A stretch of DNA of 64,000 nt from an uncultured Muribaculaceae bacterium. Lineage in GTDB: Bacteria; Bacteroidota; Bacteroidia; Bacteroidales; Muribaculaceae. Below, piece after piece: positions 43,278-52,093 of the stretch (the first letter of the stretch is position 1; the number at the start of each line of letters is the position of its first letter). The stretch is from contig CANQZG010000008.1 in NCBI GenBank assembly GCA_947628305.1, positions 86,959 through 150,958 of the forward strand, in the 5' to 3' direction. The notes beneath the pieces are model-generated. The model was not told the DNA's origin and ran no database searches. It saw nothing but the letters and a program-made list of their open reading frames with translations. The translations under genes and the position numbers were made by a program.

Positions 43278-43326
43278 TTTGTGTGCGTCCTTTCTTTTGA
43301 TATGATGATTCTGTGTTGAAGTTTGC

Positions 43327-43500
43327 TTATGTGTCGTCGTCGTTCAGCAGATACTCGAAGCCGAGCTCTTTGATTTCTTCGGGTGTGCATCCGCACACGT
43401 CGAAGAGGACGTCACGAACGTATTCTGTTTCGGCGTATGCCGCGTCGTTCGTGATGTAAGTTTGCAGAATCTCTTTCAGACGTTCATAGGGGATTTGCAT
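43327..43500 (-). CDS. Small acidic hypothetical protein
   Basis: 57 aa, AAAGGA upstream of ATG 43500. Helical N-terminus, a central Cys-Gly-Cys, acidic tail LLNDDDT. Clean start and stop in the same direction and spacing as neighbours. Not recognised. Confidence 0.5.
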   Translation of the reverse strand: MQIPYERLKEILQTYITNDAAYAETEYVRDVLFDVCGCTPEEIKELGFEYLLNDDDT

Positions 43501-43570
43501 AAAACAAGGAATCCTTTCGTTTTCTTTTTCTTCTTTTTGGAATGAGTCCCGGAGGCATGAATATGCCTTG

Positions 43571-43876
43571 TTACCGTTCGGATGCGGATGCTTCGTCAGA
43601 GAAATAAGTATGCAAAATTTGATCTATGTCTGCTTTTGAGTAGGCGAACACGGCGATGGCGCCGTGTTCGGTCAATTCTTTGATACGAAGTTTTTGCTGG
43701 GCGGACGGATGTCCGTCCTTTGCTTTCATTTCGACCCATACCGTGACGCCGTTTTTGACGGCGACGCGGTCGGGCATGCCCCGCCGTCCCGGCGAGACGA
43801 TTTTGGTTTGAAAGACGCCGAGACGGGCGCATTGTGCAACGAAATAGTTTTCTACGATGCCTTCAGGCTTTCCCAT
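43571..43876 (-). CDS. VRR-NUC domain nuclease
   Basis: 101 aa, AAAGGAG before the ATG. GMPDRV...VWVEMKAKDGHPSAQQ is the VRR-NUC (PD-D/ExK) core with the D, E-x-K and Q. The stand-alone small form is common in phages, often near replication genes, and acts as a structure-specific nuclease. Sits between ThyX and a small acidic gene. Confidence 0.9.
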   Translation of the reverse strand: MGKPEGIVENYFVAQCARLGVFQTKIVSPGRRGMPDRVAVKNGVTVWVEMKAKDGHPSAQQKLRIKELTEHGAIAVFAYSKADIDQILHTYFSDEASASER

Positions 43877-43894
43877 GACGGCGTCTCCTTTCTG

Positions 43895-44923
43895 TTAAAT
43901 AATGCGATGGTTGGTGAGCTCGACAAGCTCTCTGTAGCAGGGTTCCATGACCTCTTTCATCTGCGGGTGCGGCGCGCCGGTCGTGCCTTTGGCGCGAAGC
44001 GCGCAGATGTGCTGCCATTCGTTTTCGGTAGCGGTGATCAGCAGTTCTGTTTTCAGGCTGTTCGGCAGAACACTTCGCGCTTCCTGCGGCGACGCACCGC
44101 CTGCGATCAATGCGAAGTAGGTCAGTTCGGCGACCTGACAGGCGCATTTCCATTGTTTGTACTTCTCTCTGTCGTTTTTGAAGAAGAACGGTTCGATCAC
44201 GGTGATCTCTTCATCGAATTTGTCCTTGGTGTAGTTGCAGTAGCGCGTGCTTTCCTGTGCGAAGGACGCGTCGCGGTGACGGACGAACTCGTGGGATACG
44301 CCTCGGTCGCAGACGAACTTGACGGAAATGCGGTGGTGTTCCATCAGCGCGTAGGAATCGTTTGCCAGAAGGTCGCAAAGCTGTGCTTCGGTCAGCACGC
44401 GGATGCCGCGTGCGGTATACGCTTCAAATTGCTTGTTGCGGAAGTCGTCGTCCGAGGCGAGAGCCGCGCCGACGCATGTAGAGACGCGGTCGGTGTTGCA
44501 GGATGCGAATACCGTTGGCAGATACCGTTCGAGTATCAACTGCAGGACGTAGTAGACGCTTGCATAGGGGGACCCGTAGCGGCTTTTGCGGTCGATCAGC
44601 TCATACCATGCGCGGACGTTGCCGGACGCGACATAGCAGTCGCCGGACGGCGTTATCGAGCGCGTCAGCACGAGGTATCTTGTGTCCTTGGACGGCGCGC
44701 GGGAGAGGTCTTCGTAGGCGTCCTTGTCCAGTCGGATGTACACGGTAGCGTGCTCCAGCATCGCAAGGTGGCGGTTTTCCAGCAGTTTGGCGACGAATTT
44801 CTCGGCGGAATCCGCCGTGACGTTCGCTTCGGATTTGTAGCAGAGCCGTCCGGCTTTTTCGATGGCGAGCAGGGGGTTCTCGTCGACGTTGAGGATCTCG
44901 TGAGAGGGTTGAATGATACGCAT
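43895..44923 (-). CDS. thyX: FAD-dependent thymidylate synthase ThyX
   Basis: 342 aa, AGAAAGGA before the ATG. RHRDASFAQESTRY (around residue 214) is the ThyX motif RHR..S.NE.S.RY, with Ala-Gln in place of the usual Asn-Glu. The N-terminal part has an unusual ~100-residue insertion, making it longer than common ThyX (~220-250). It makes dTMP from dUMP with folate and FAD. Placed between DNA polymerase and VRR-NUC genes, it fits the dNTP-supply role of NrdD. Confidence 0.9.
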   Translation of the reverse strand: MRIIQPSHEILNVDENPLLAIEKAGRLCYKSEANVTADSAEKFVAKLLENRHLAMLEHATVYIRLDKDAYEDLSRAPSKDTRYLVLTRSITPSGDCYVASGNVRAWYELIDRKSRYGSPYASVYYVLQLILERYLPTVFASCNTDRVSTCVGAALASDDDFRNKQFEAYTARGIRVLTEAQLCDLLANDSYALMEHHRISVKFVCDRGVSHEFVRHRDASFAQESTRYCNYTKDKFDEEITVIEPFFFKNDREKYKQWKCACQVAELTYFALIAGGASPQEARSVLPNSLKTELLITATENEWQHICALRAKGTTGAPHPQMKEVMEPCYRELVELTNHRII

Positions 44924-44965
44924 GACGTTTGTTCCTTTCTACGGTTTTTTATAAGGGGAATCCGC

Positions 44966-47890
44966 TTATGCGGGTTCCCCTTCGTCGGCGTCTTCGACGA
45001 TTTCGCCGGGGACATGGTTCTTCCAGTTTTTCGTGAAAGAGTCGCGCATGAGCTGCAGGTACTTGTCGAGGTCGACGTTGTCTTCGATGAAGGTCCGTTC
45101 GCTGTCGGTCAGGTTGTGCAGATCCTGATTGCAGATATACATGTTCCAGTTCTCTTCGACGTTCGTGACCTTCTTGCTGGTGACGTCGCAGTCGTTCGGC
45201 GGACGGTCGACGCCGTTGCGCGTGAGTACCTCGTAGGCGACCGGCTCGAAATTCTGCGCGGGATTGCCGTCGGCTTCCCGTTTCCGGCGCATCGCCGGGG
45301 TGATCTTCCGTGCGACGGCGGCACGGAGGTAGAGCGTGTTCGGGGTTCCGTCTTTCATGATGAACACGCGGTTATAGTGCTGCAGGACGTGCGGGACGAC
45401 GTGACGGTCGCCGGGGACGAGTCCGTAGACGTACGTGATGGACCCGACGGAGCTTGCGATGACGTTCTGCATCATCGTCAGCCATTTGACGCCTTTGAAT
45501 TCGTCTTCGGCACGGAGCAGGATCTCCATGCCTTTCCTGTCGTCGAAGGGCGCGGAGAGGGAAAGCCCGTCTTCGCCGCGGGCGGCGGCGAGCAGGTATT
45601 CCGCCGTAGCCCAATCGAGGACGGCAGGGTGCGACAGGGATTTCGTCGGCGTCGGTCCTTTGCGGCAACCGATAGAGCCGCCGGATGCGGATACGATTTT
45701 GTTTTCCGCGGGATCGTACTCCAGACGGTTATTGCTGTCCTTGGATACGAGATAGATCGGTTCCGGCTCGATGGCGACGCCGATGGCGTTCGCTTCGCGG
45801 TCCAGAATGGCGTTGTTCAGCGTCGATTCGAGGACGGAATACAGTCCGTCGGTGTTCGTCGACGTGACTTTCGCACCGGCGATCGCCTGCGCCTGCCCGA
45901 TGCGGTAGCTGAAGAGCTGTCCGATGATCCGCATGGAGATGATGCGGTTGTTCATGCGGATGTTGGATTCGAACGCGGTATCGCCTGCGCCGGATGCGGA
46001 GTTGAGGATCAGCTTTGTACCTTCGCGAAGAACGGAGTAGAGAGCACGTTCTTCTTCGGATTTGTTCCTGTCTTTCATGAGTTTACCGTACTCTTGTTTC
46101 TGGAAGAAGATCTTCGCGTAGCGGTCTTCGCCGAGCTCTTCGTTGTAGAACGCTTCCATCATGCGAAGCAGGTTCGGATAGTAAGACGTGAAGTCCTCGT
46201 GGTTGGCTTCGTCGGCGGACGTGTAGACGTATTTCTTGTTGAGTTTCGTCGAGCCGCTTTCGTCCTTTTGAAAGAGGACCGGTTCGCGGATGTTCTTCCA
46301 TTCGGCATGCTTCAGCGTCGAGCCGGATTTCAGGAAGGTCGACGCGGGGTAGGTTTCGCCGTCGGACAGCGTTACTTTCTTCGCTTTTTTCAGGTCGACA
46401 GGGTTCGGGAACAGCACTTGCGCTTCGTGCATGCGTCCCATGACGGCTTCGTACGCGGCGCGGTCGGCTTCGTAGAGCTCTTTGTTGTACTCGGCGCCGT
46501 GGATGCCGCCTGTAGAGAAGACCACGAAGCAACTCGTCGGTTTTCCGTCCTTGTCGTAGTAGGGGACGCACAGGTCGGCTTTCGGTATGCTGTCGAGAGA
46601 GAGCGGCGCCGCGATGGTCTGTTCGTCGCCGAAGTCGGCTTGATAGTTCTTGCTGTCGTTAAAGTTCTTGCCGCGAATGGCGGCATAGTAGTTGTAGACG
46701 ACGTCGAATTTGGCGCGGCATTCCGGCTGCGGGAAGTTTGCGTAGAAAAACTTCTTGGTTTCTTCAAGGACGTCTACCTGCGGGATGCCGAGTTCGGCGG
46801 CTTTTGCTTTCGTCGGATACAGGAAGCTGACGGTCTCGATGTCGGTCAGGTGCCCGTACGGACAGAGAGTTTTTGTTGCGAACTGAGCGGACGAAGAGTC
46901 GACGGTCAGACGGTCGCGACGGACGCTTTGCGGACGGACGTCGGGTTCGTAAGCGTTCTTTTTCTTATCGTAGATCAATTCGGGATAGCTGTTCAGCAGT
47001 CCTTTCTTCAACGCGAATTGTCCCTGATAGATGGGCTCCAGCGACAGCCAATACAGGTTGATGACGTCGGATGCATTGTATGCGAGCAGGTCGAAGAGTT
47101 CCGCTTTATCGGCGATGCGGGTGGTGTTGCCGTGTAGCTTGTCTGATTCGAGGATCTGGTACCCCATCATACCGAGCAAGCGTTTCAATCCGACGCGCTG
47201 TTGCTTTTCGTTGAGACGTGCGACGTCGAGGTGCCTGCCGGAAAGGATCATGTTCTTGCGGATCAGCGCTTTGTCGCTGTCGTAGTTGTCGAAGACGTAC
47301 TTCTTGTCGTGCGGATCCCATTTGTAGGTCAGGAACGAAGGCATATTGCCTTTGAACGCGTCGGTGAACAGCGCGTCGTTGTATTTGCGCATGAGCGCCG
47401 CCGTGGTGCGCTGGAACGACGCGGATTTTCCGTCGGGCGCGACGGGGAAGCTCTCGTAGAGATACAGCGCCAGCATCGTCGTATCGTAATTGTAGGAGTT
47501 GTATCCCGCAAGATACGGATGCACTTCTTCGTCGTAATCCGTGTCGGTATCGCACTTGATGCGGAACCGGGGATCGTAGCGGGACTTCGCGCTCGGGTCG
47601 TTGATATACTCCGCATCGGTCAAGCCGAAGATCTTCGCAAGCTCTTCGTTCGCACCGGCGGTGCGAAGATCGCGCAGGTCGAAGTTGCAGTAGCCGTCGA
47701 CGCAAGACCTGTTGACGTTCTTGTTTTTGTCGAAGATCCTCTGATAGATAGCTTTGAAGTCGTTGCGCGTCGGGTTGAGCGCGTCGTCGTCGCATAAGTA
47801 ATATACGCGAAGGTTGTTGCGGCGGCGGTCGAAAAGACATAGTGTGAAGATATTGTTAAGGGATTCAATATCATAAAAAATAGCGTTCAT
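44966..47890 (-). CDS. Family B-type DNA polymerase with 3'-5' exonuclease domain
   Basis: 974 aa from ATG 47890 (AAAGGA 14 nt upstream, long spacing; the frame is open to 48157 but crosses the promoter). Exo motifs: FYDIESLN (D7, E9), an N.YN.D segment (YNSYNYDTT) and YNASDV. Polymerase motif A DFTSYYPNLL (~566), motif B KLILNSASGAGD (~625), motif C STNTDGLY (~677), i.e. NTD instead of DTD. Replicative polymerase of the element. Read toward thyX and VRR-NUC. Motif order is clear; the subgroup is not. Confidence 0.9.
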   Translation of the reverse strand: MNAIFYDIESLNNIFTLCLFDRRRNNLRVYYLCDDDALNPTRNDFKAIYQRIFDKNKNVNRSCVDGYCNFDLRDLRTAGANEELAKIFGLTDAEYINDPSAKSRYDPRFRIKCDTDTDYDEEVHPYLAGYNSYNYDTTMLALYLYESFPVAPDGKSASFQRTTAALMRKYNDALFTDAFKGNMPSFLTYKWDPHDKKYVFDNYDSDKALIRKNMILSGRHLDVARLNEKQQRVGLKRLLGMMGYQILESDKLHGNTTRIADKAELFDLLAYNASDVINLYWLSLEPIYQGQFALKKGLLNSYPELIYDKKKNAYEPDVRPQSVRRDRLTVDSSSAQFATKTLCPYGHLTDIETVSFLYPTKAKAAELGIPQVDVLEETKKFFYANFPQPECRAKFDVVYNYYAAIRGKNFNDSKNYQADFGDEQTIAAPLSLDSIPKADLCVPYYDKDGKPTSCFVVFSTGGIHGAEYNKELYEADRAAYEAVMGRMHEAQVLFPNPVDLKKAKKVTLSDGETYPASTFLKSGSTLKHAEWKNIREPVLFQKDESGSTKLNKKYVYTSADEANHEDFTSYYPNLLRMMEAFYNEELGEDRYAKIFFQKQEYGKLMKDRNKSEEERALYSVLREGTKLILNSASGAGDTAFESNIRMNNRIISMRIIGQLFSYRIGQAQAIAGAKVTSTNTDGLYSVLESTLNNAILDREANAIGVAIEPEPIYLVSKDSNNRLEYDPAENKIVSASGGSIGCRKGPTPTKSLSHPAVLDWATAEYLLAAARGEDGLSLSAPFDDRKGMEILLRAEDEFKGVKWLTMMQNVIASSVGSITYVYGLVPGDRHVVPHVLQHYNRVFIMKDGTPNTLYLRAAVARKITPAMRRKREADGNPAQNFEPVAYEVLTRNGVDRPPNDCDVTSKKVTNVEENWNMYICNQDLHNLTDSERTFIEDNVDLDKYLQLMRDSFTKNWKNHVPGEIVEDADEGEPA

Positions 47891-47935
47891 TTCTGTTTTG
47901 TTTTTCCTTTCATTTGTGTTTGACGTCCTATTTAG

Positions 47936-47964
47936 ATTATACTTGATTTCTTTCTGAAAATCAA
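47936..47964 (-). promoter_or_regulatory. Promoter TTGATT-17-TATAAT of the DNA polymerase gene
   Basis: TTGATT (47964-47959), 17 nt, TATAAT (47941-47936). It lies 46 nt before the polymerase ATG and would also serve thyX and following genes. Confidence 0.86.
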
Positions 47965-48064
47965 GAGGGATTTTCGAGAAGTTTTTGAAGTCTGTTCCGT
48001 GTCTGCGTGCGGTTTTGCAGGAACAGGTTCTCGAAAAGCTACCCGTTGCCGCGTGCGGCAAGAA

Positions 48065-48109
48065 GAAAATAAAAAAAAAAATGGCAGGCGTCGTAAGACG
48101 CCCGCCTGC
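48065..48109 (-). terminator. Intrinsic terminator of the gene at 48163
   Basis: On the minus strand GCAGGCGGGCGTC pairs with GACGCCTGCC around TTAC, followed by ATTTTTTTTTTT. Separates 48163-48495 from the polymerase promoter. Confidence 0.8.
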
Positions 48110-48162
48110 GCACTGTACAGTATCAGAAGGCTGTTTCAGAGCCTGTCGGGATAGCAATTCTT

Positions 48163-48495
48163 TCAGATGGAATACGTGACCGCGAGGTCGAACTCCATCG
48201 TGAACGGGGTGGGGAACTCCATGTTTTCAGAGCTTCCGAGAATACGGAAGGTCGGATAGCGTTCAAACATGCTGTTCTCCCAGCGAAGCATAGCTCTCTC
48301 GTTTGCTTCCGCGCTGCCGCGGAAATGCTTTACATTGACGCGGGGCGCACGGGTGACGCGTTCGTGGTAGTTATACCCTGCGCGAGAAGCATAATACTTT
48401 TTTCTGTCGTAAGACAGGTTGTCCCAGTTCGGGTACAGGAAGCGCATATAGGTGACGAGTTCGTTGAACTCTCTTTCTGTCATCGTGTCGTACAT
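48163..48495 (-). CDS. Hypothetical protein
   Basis: 110 aa, AAAGGAGG before the ATG. Aromatic-rich, basic centre (YPNWDNLSYDRKKYYASRAGYNYHERV). Not recognised. Single gene between a palindrome-rich gap and its own terminator. Confidence 0.6.
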   Translation of the reverse strand: MYDTMTEREFNELVTYMRFLYPNWDNLSYDRKKYYASRAGYNYHERVTRAPRVNVKHFRGSAEANERAMLRWENSMFERYPTFRILGSSENMEFPTPFTMEFDLAVTYSI

Positions 48496-48809
48496 AACGA
48501 GCGCCTCCTTTCTGATTTATTCTGTGAGTTGTGTGAGCGTTGTTTGCGCTTCACAATGACAATCTTTTTGGTGATACCCGGAACAGTCCCCACGGACTGT
48601 TCCCGCGAAGGTCTGTTTCTTTTGCGGCGATATGCCGCGGGCAAGCGGCAAAGAAAAACGCACGCGCATGCGCGCGGGCGTGCGGCGCGGATACGCGACG
48701 GGAGGGACGGGGCAGGGACCCCGGACCGTTTCTTTCCGCAGGGAAAGAAACGTATGCGTGTGAGGATCACACGTAATTTTTTTTTTTTTCATGAATTTTT
48801 GAAAAGGTA
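48496..48809. other. Palindrome-rich gap between divergent genes, no coding sequence seen
   Basis: Holds three perfect inverted repeats: GGAACAGTCC/GGACTGTTCC (48580-48603), GTTTCTTTCC/GGAAAGAAAC (48728-48751) and CGTGTGA/TCACACG (48757-48773). GC-rich CGCATGCGCG-type sequence lies between them, and a run of ~12 T follows. It lies between the gene at 48163 and the RecJ promoter. Candidates are an operator cluster, an origin, or a small RNA. None can be proven. Confidence 0.5.
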
Positions 48810-48838
48810 TTGATTTCTGTGTATATTCGTGCTATAAT
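48810..48838 (+). promoter_or_regulatory. Promoter TTGATT-17-TATAAT of the recJ-like gene
   Basis: TTGATT 48810-48815, 17 nt, TATAAT 48833-48838, with GTGC before the -10. The ATG follows 31 nt later behind AAAGGAG. Confidence 0.87.
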
Positions 48839-48869
48839 AGCAATAAGGAACAGAAAGGAGATTTCATGA

Positions 48870-50555
48870 ATGCCCGGAATTTTGATGCAAGAAATTCTGA
48901 AAAACAGAGGTTACGATGGCAATTATCTGCGCGAAATCGAAAGCGTATCGACGACGCCGATGCTTCGCATAGACACTATGTCGGAGCGGTTGGCGGCGCT
49001 TCGCGCAGAGGACGCCCATGTCGTGATCCTGCCGGACTTTGATATGGACGGCATTATGGCGGGTACTCTCGGGTTCGCTGCGTTGTGCGAGCTTGGTTTC
49101 CGCGCTTCGTTGTATATTCCCGATGCGACGCGTTCGTACGGGTTCGACGCATCGGATATTGATAAGATCCGCAAGCAGTATCCTGACGCGAAAGCGATCC
49201 TTACATGCGACGTCGGGTCCGGGTGCTCGGAGGCGATCTCGTACGCGGTCGCGCACGGGCTTGAAGTGCTGGTCACGGATCATCATGCGGTCGCGGACGC
49301 CCCCGCGGACGCATCCGTCACGATAAACCCGATGCAGACCGGCGACGAGTATGAACACAAAGGGATCTGCGGCGCGTTCGTGTTCTGGCAGGTCCTGAAC
49401 GATTATACACAGCAGTACGGTACGGTCCTGCAGAAGGAACAAATCGCGCGTCTGCGCGTGTTTGCGGGTATCGGTACCGTTGCCGATAATATGCCGATGC
49501 TGTATGAAAACAGACAGCTTGTGCGGGACGCCGTGGCGATCTGCAGAAGCACGTATTCAGAGGGCGATTTTTCGTATATTCGTTCCATGAATGCCTGTGA
49601 GCAATACACGCTGGCGTTTCAGGGGCTGTTTTTCGTGCTGAAGGCGTTTCAGGAGCTCGGTAAGATCAGTTGTCCCGACGACATCGACGAGAAGTTCTTC
49701 GGCTATTACATGGCGCCCGCGTTCAACGCGGTCAAGCGCACGGGGTCTTCGATGGAGAAAGCGTTCGCGGTGTTCTTCGGGACAGATCAGGAGATCCGCG
49801 TCGCGGAGCTGATCGCTTTGAACGACCAGCGCAAGGCGATGGTCGAGCGGCATCTCGACGCGATCCATGACGAGATCAATCCGTACGCGCCGTACGTGTA
49901 CGTCGCGGACGTGCCCGCGGGACTTGCGGGGCTTGTGGCGATGCGGCTGATGCAGGAATCGGGCGAGCCTACGGTGCTGCTCCGACCGGACCGCGACGGT
50001 CTGTTCGGGTCCGCGCGTGCACCGGAATGGTTCCCGTTGCTGACGGTCATCAACGGCGCGCATGACGACAGCTTTGAAGCCGCCGGTCACGAAGGCGCCT
50101 GCGGTGTCGCCGTGCGATGCGGTCCGGAAGCGCTGGAGGCTCTGTACCGGAGGGTGCAGGAAGAGGCGGACGCAAGGCGTCCGTCGGAACAGCGTCCGGC
50201 GTATGACGCCGTCATCGGTCTCGACGGGTGCGCTCCGCTGGATGTGCATACGATGGCGGAATACGTATGGGATAAGGCGTCGTTGAAGCCGTTCGGTGAA
50301 GCGTTCGAAGAGCCGGTCATCCTCGCGCGGTTCGACACGATGTTCGCACAGTTCGATCATATCGGGACGGAAGGACAGCATCTGCGCATCACGCTTCCGG
50401 GCGGCGTGCGTATCCTGTGCTGGAATCAGGCGGGCGAGGAAGAAAACAGTCCTGACGCGCAACCGTCGTCTGTGATGGAGATCCTCGGTACGATCAACAT
50501 GAACACGTATAAGCAGACGACGTCGTATCAGATGGAAGGGACGGTCGTATGGTGA
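48870..50555 (+). CDS. RecJ-like DHH-family exonuclease/phosphoesterase
   Basis: 561 aa. DFDMDG (D56, D58, D60), TCDVGSG (~113-118) and TDHH (136-139) are DHH motifs I-III in RecJ form; CGAFVFWQVL and GIGTVADNMP (~200) fit motif IV and its surroundings. The C-terminal half includes a DHHA1-like region (VLLRPDRDGLFGSARAPEW; HEGACGVAVR). RecJ degrades single-stranded DNA 5'-3' in repair and recombination. Its stop overlaps the next start. Confidence 0.88.
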   Translation: MPGILMQEILKNRGYDGNYLREIESVSTTPMLRIDTMSERLAALRAEDAHVVILPDFDMDGIMAGTLGFAALCELGFRASLYIPDATRSYGFDASDIDKIRKQYPDAKAILTCDVGSGCSEAISYAVAHGLEVLVTDHHAVADAPADASVTINPMQTGDEYEHKGICGAFVFWQVLNDYTQQYGTVLQKEQIARLRVFAGIGTVADNMPMLYENRQLVRDAVAICRSTYSEGDFSYIRSMNACEQYTLAFQGLFFVLKAFQELGKISCPDDIDEKFFGYYMAPAFNAVKRTGSSMEKAFAVFFGTDQEIRVAELIALNDQRKAMVERHLDAIHDEINPYAPYVYVADVPAGLAGLVAMRLMQESGEPTVLLRPDRDGLFGSARAPEWFPLLTVINGAHDDSFEAAGHEGACGVAVRCGPEALEALYRRVQEEADARRPSEQRPAYDAVIGLDGCAPLDVHTMAEYVWDKASLKPFGEAFEEPVILARFDTMFAQFDHIGTEGQHLRITLPGGVRILCWNQAGEEENSPDAQPSSVMEILGTINMNTYKQTTSYQMEGTVVW

Positions 50556-51331
50556 GGCGTTACCTGCAGGAGCATCTGTGGATCGTCGCGGTGCTGGCTC
50601 CTATGGTGTTCGGCGTCGTGTATATCTCGGCGACGTATCTCGCTTACTTCATCGGACCGTTGCCCGCGACGGTCGTCATGGACGTTCTGCTGACGGTGAT
50701 CGGCGTCGGCTCTGTCGCGTGGTTGTCGCTGATGCCGACGCGGCAGGCTCGTACGAGTCTGTGGTCGGTATCAGCAGGGTGCGTGCTGGTAGTCGCGTTC
50801 TACGTGTCGATGTCGCTGTTGGCGAGCGCTATCTATGACGCGTTCGGCGACGTGCTGTTTGACGTATATACGCAGGGGCGCGAAGAGATGTCGTTGACGA
50901 GTCAAGCGGTCACAATGCTTGTCACGGTGCTTCTTGCACCGATCGCCGAAGAAGCTCTTTTCCGCGGCACGATGTACGGGTCCCTGCGTCGGACGTCGCT
51001 TCCGAAATTCGTCGGGGCGATGCTGTCGGCAGGCGCCTTTGCGTTCGCGCACGGAACGCTTGTGCATATCATTCCGGCGTTCCTGATGGGTCTGCTGTGT
51101 GCGGGGATCTATGAGTATACGGGAAAGCTGTATCTGTCGGTTCTCGCACATGTCGTATATAACGTGGCGTCGTATCTTGCGGCGGGACTTATCGTGCCGG
51201 ATTTCATGGGTACATGGCTTTGCCTGCTGCTGCAGGTCGTCTGCTGGGTGGGTATTACAGCGGCTCTGTTCTTGGCGGCGGATAAGGCGGAACGCCTTAC
51301 GAACGCCTCGGCGAACGCCGGGGATCAATAA
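50549..51331 (+). CDS. CPBP-family intramembrane (CAAX-type) protease
   Basis: 260 aa with about eight hydrophobic segments. Motif 1 is EEALFRG (glutamate pair and Arg), motif 2 FAFAHG, motif 3 LAHVVYN, the residues of bacterial CPBP/Abi proteases. It overlaps the recJ stop by 7 nt, so it is co-translated. The family includes bacteriocin self-immunity and membrane-protein processing enzymes. The substrate is unknown, and pairing with RecJ is odd. Confidence 0.88.
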   Translation: MVRRYLQEHLWIVAVLAPMVFGVVYISATYLAYFIGPLPATVVMDVLLTVIGVGSVAWLSLMPTRQARTSLWSVSAGCVLVVAFYVSMSLLASAIYDAFGDVLFDVYTQGREEMSLTSQAVTMLVTVLLAPIAEEALFRGTMYGSLRRTSLPKFVGAMLSAGAFAFAHGTLVHIIPAFLMGLLCAGIYEYTGKLYLSVLAHVVYNVASYLAAGLIVPDFMGTWLCLLLQVVCWVGITAALFLAADKAERLTNASANAGDQ

Positions 51332-51337
51332 AAAAAA

Positions 51338-51370
51338 GAACCCACAGGCGGATGCCCATGGGTTCTTTTT
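51338..51370. terminator. Bidirectional intrinsic terminator
   Basis: GAACCCA pairs with TGGGTTC around CAGGCGGATGCCCA, with an A-run before and T-run after; follows the CPBP stop. Confidence 0.85.
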
Positions 51371-51433
51371 GGGGGTTGTCCTTATGTGGCGCATAAGAAC
51401 GATATAGCAGGAGCGCACACTATGCACCGAAAA

Positions 51434-51504
51434 CCCCGTACACGGTCTTCGGCAAAAAACTACCCGGATACGCTTGCGTATCGGCTTCAGGACCGTGTAC
51501 GGGG
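51434..51504. repeat. 14-bp perfect inverted repeat enclosing a smaller palindrome
   Basis: CCCCGTACACGGTC (51434-51447) and GACCGTGTACGGGG (51491-51504) enclose 43 nt, including GATACGC/GCGTATC (51467-51482). It lies just before the promoter at 51552. A transcript would form a stable cruciform-like RNA; it could equally be a protein-binding site. Confidence 0.5.
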
Positions 51505-51551
51505 AAAAAGAACGATAACGAAAAAAAGTTGAAAAAAATACGAGAAATCTA

Positions 51552-51580
51552 TTGATTTATGTTATGATTCGTGGTATACT
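51552..51580 (+). promoter_or_regulatory. Promoter TTGATT-17-TATACT
   Basis: TTGATT 51552-51557, 17 nt, TATACT 51575-51580, GTGG before the -10. It serves the small gene at 51612. Confidence 0.83.
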
Positions 51581-51611
51581 ATCTGTAAGAGAAGGGAAAG
51601 GTCGTGATTTT

Positions 51612-52019
51612 ATGGCAGGCGTTATGTATGACATGAGCGCTTCCTACAAGGGCAAGAAATATATCTGTACGTTTGATGAAGACGATCAGTACCAAGACCT
51701 GTCGTCAAATGAGTTGTTCTATTATCATGGAGGGATCGAAAAGGCTCTCGGCGATAAAAGCCCGTTTTACTTTTTGGTTTTCGTGACGTTCGACGACGTG
51801 CTTGCTGCGGCGATCCCGATCCGCGGCATTACGGAAGAGAATTACGACGAGAAATTCGACGAAATGATCCGGCGGTTCGAATCCAGCCCCGGATATGCGG
51901 AGCTGACGGAGTTCCATCTGGACAGATGCGCGAAGATCCTCGAAGAGGAAGCACGAAAAGCGACGGAAGGCATCGCGGACGACGGATCCGGCGAAGATGC
52001 GCCGGAAAATGACGCATAG
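51612..52019 (+). CDS. Hypothetical small acidic protein
   Basis: 135 aa from ATG 51612 with AGAAGGGAAAGG upstream; the frame is open to the promoter but starts there would lack a site. Contains SSNELFYYHGGIEKALGDKSPFYF then an acidic Ala-rich tail. Own promoter and terminator. Not recognised. Confidence 0.65.
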   Translation: MAGVMYDMSASYKGKKYICTFDEDDQYQDLSSNELFYYHGGIEKALGDKSPFYFLVFVTFDDVLAAAIPIRGITEENYDEKFDEMIRRFESSPGYAELTEFHLDRCAKILEEEARKATEGIADDGSGEDAPENDA

Positions 52020-52047
52020 GACATCTCGGGTCGAAACAAAAAAAAGA

Positions 52048-52073
52048 AGGGCTGTCGGAAGACAGTCCTTTTT
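52048..52073. terminator. Bidirectional intrinsic terminator
   Basis: AGGGCTGTC-GGAA-GACAGTCCTTTTT with an A-run in front, between convergent genes ending at 52019 and 52094. Confidence 0.85.
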
Positions 52074-52093
52074 GTTGTAATGCGAGAGGCATA

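Noticed and set aside
43664..47137. 1157-codon open frame on the + strand opposite DNA polymerase, ThyX and VRR-NUC
   Set aside because: It is a shadow of the GC-rich minus-strand genes: no ribosome binding site, Arg/Val-rich composition and no motif.
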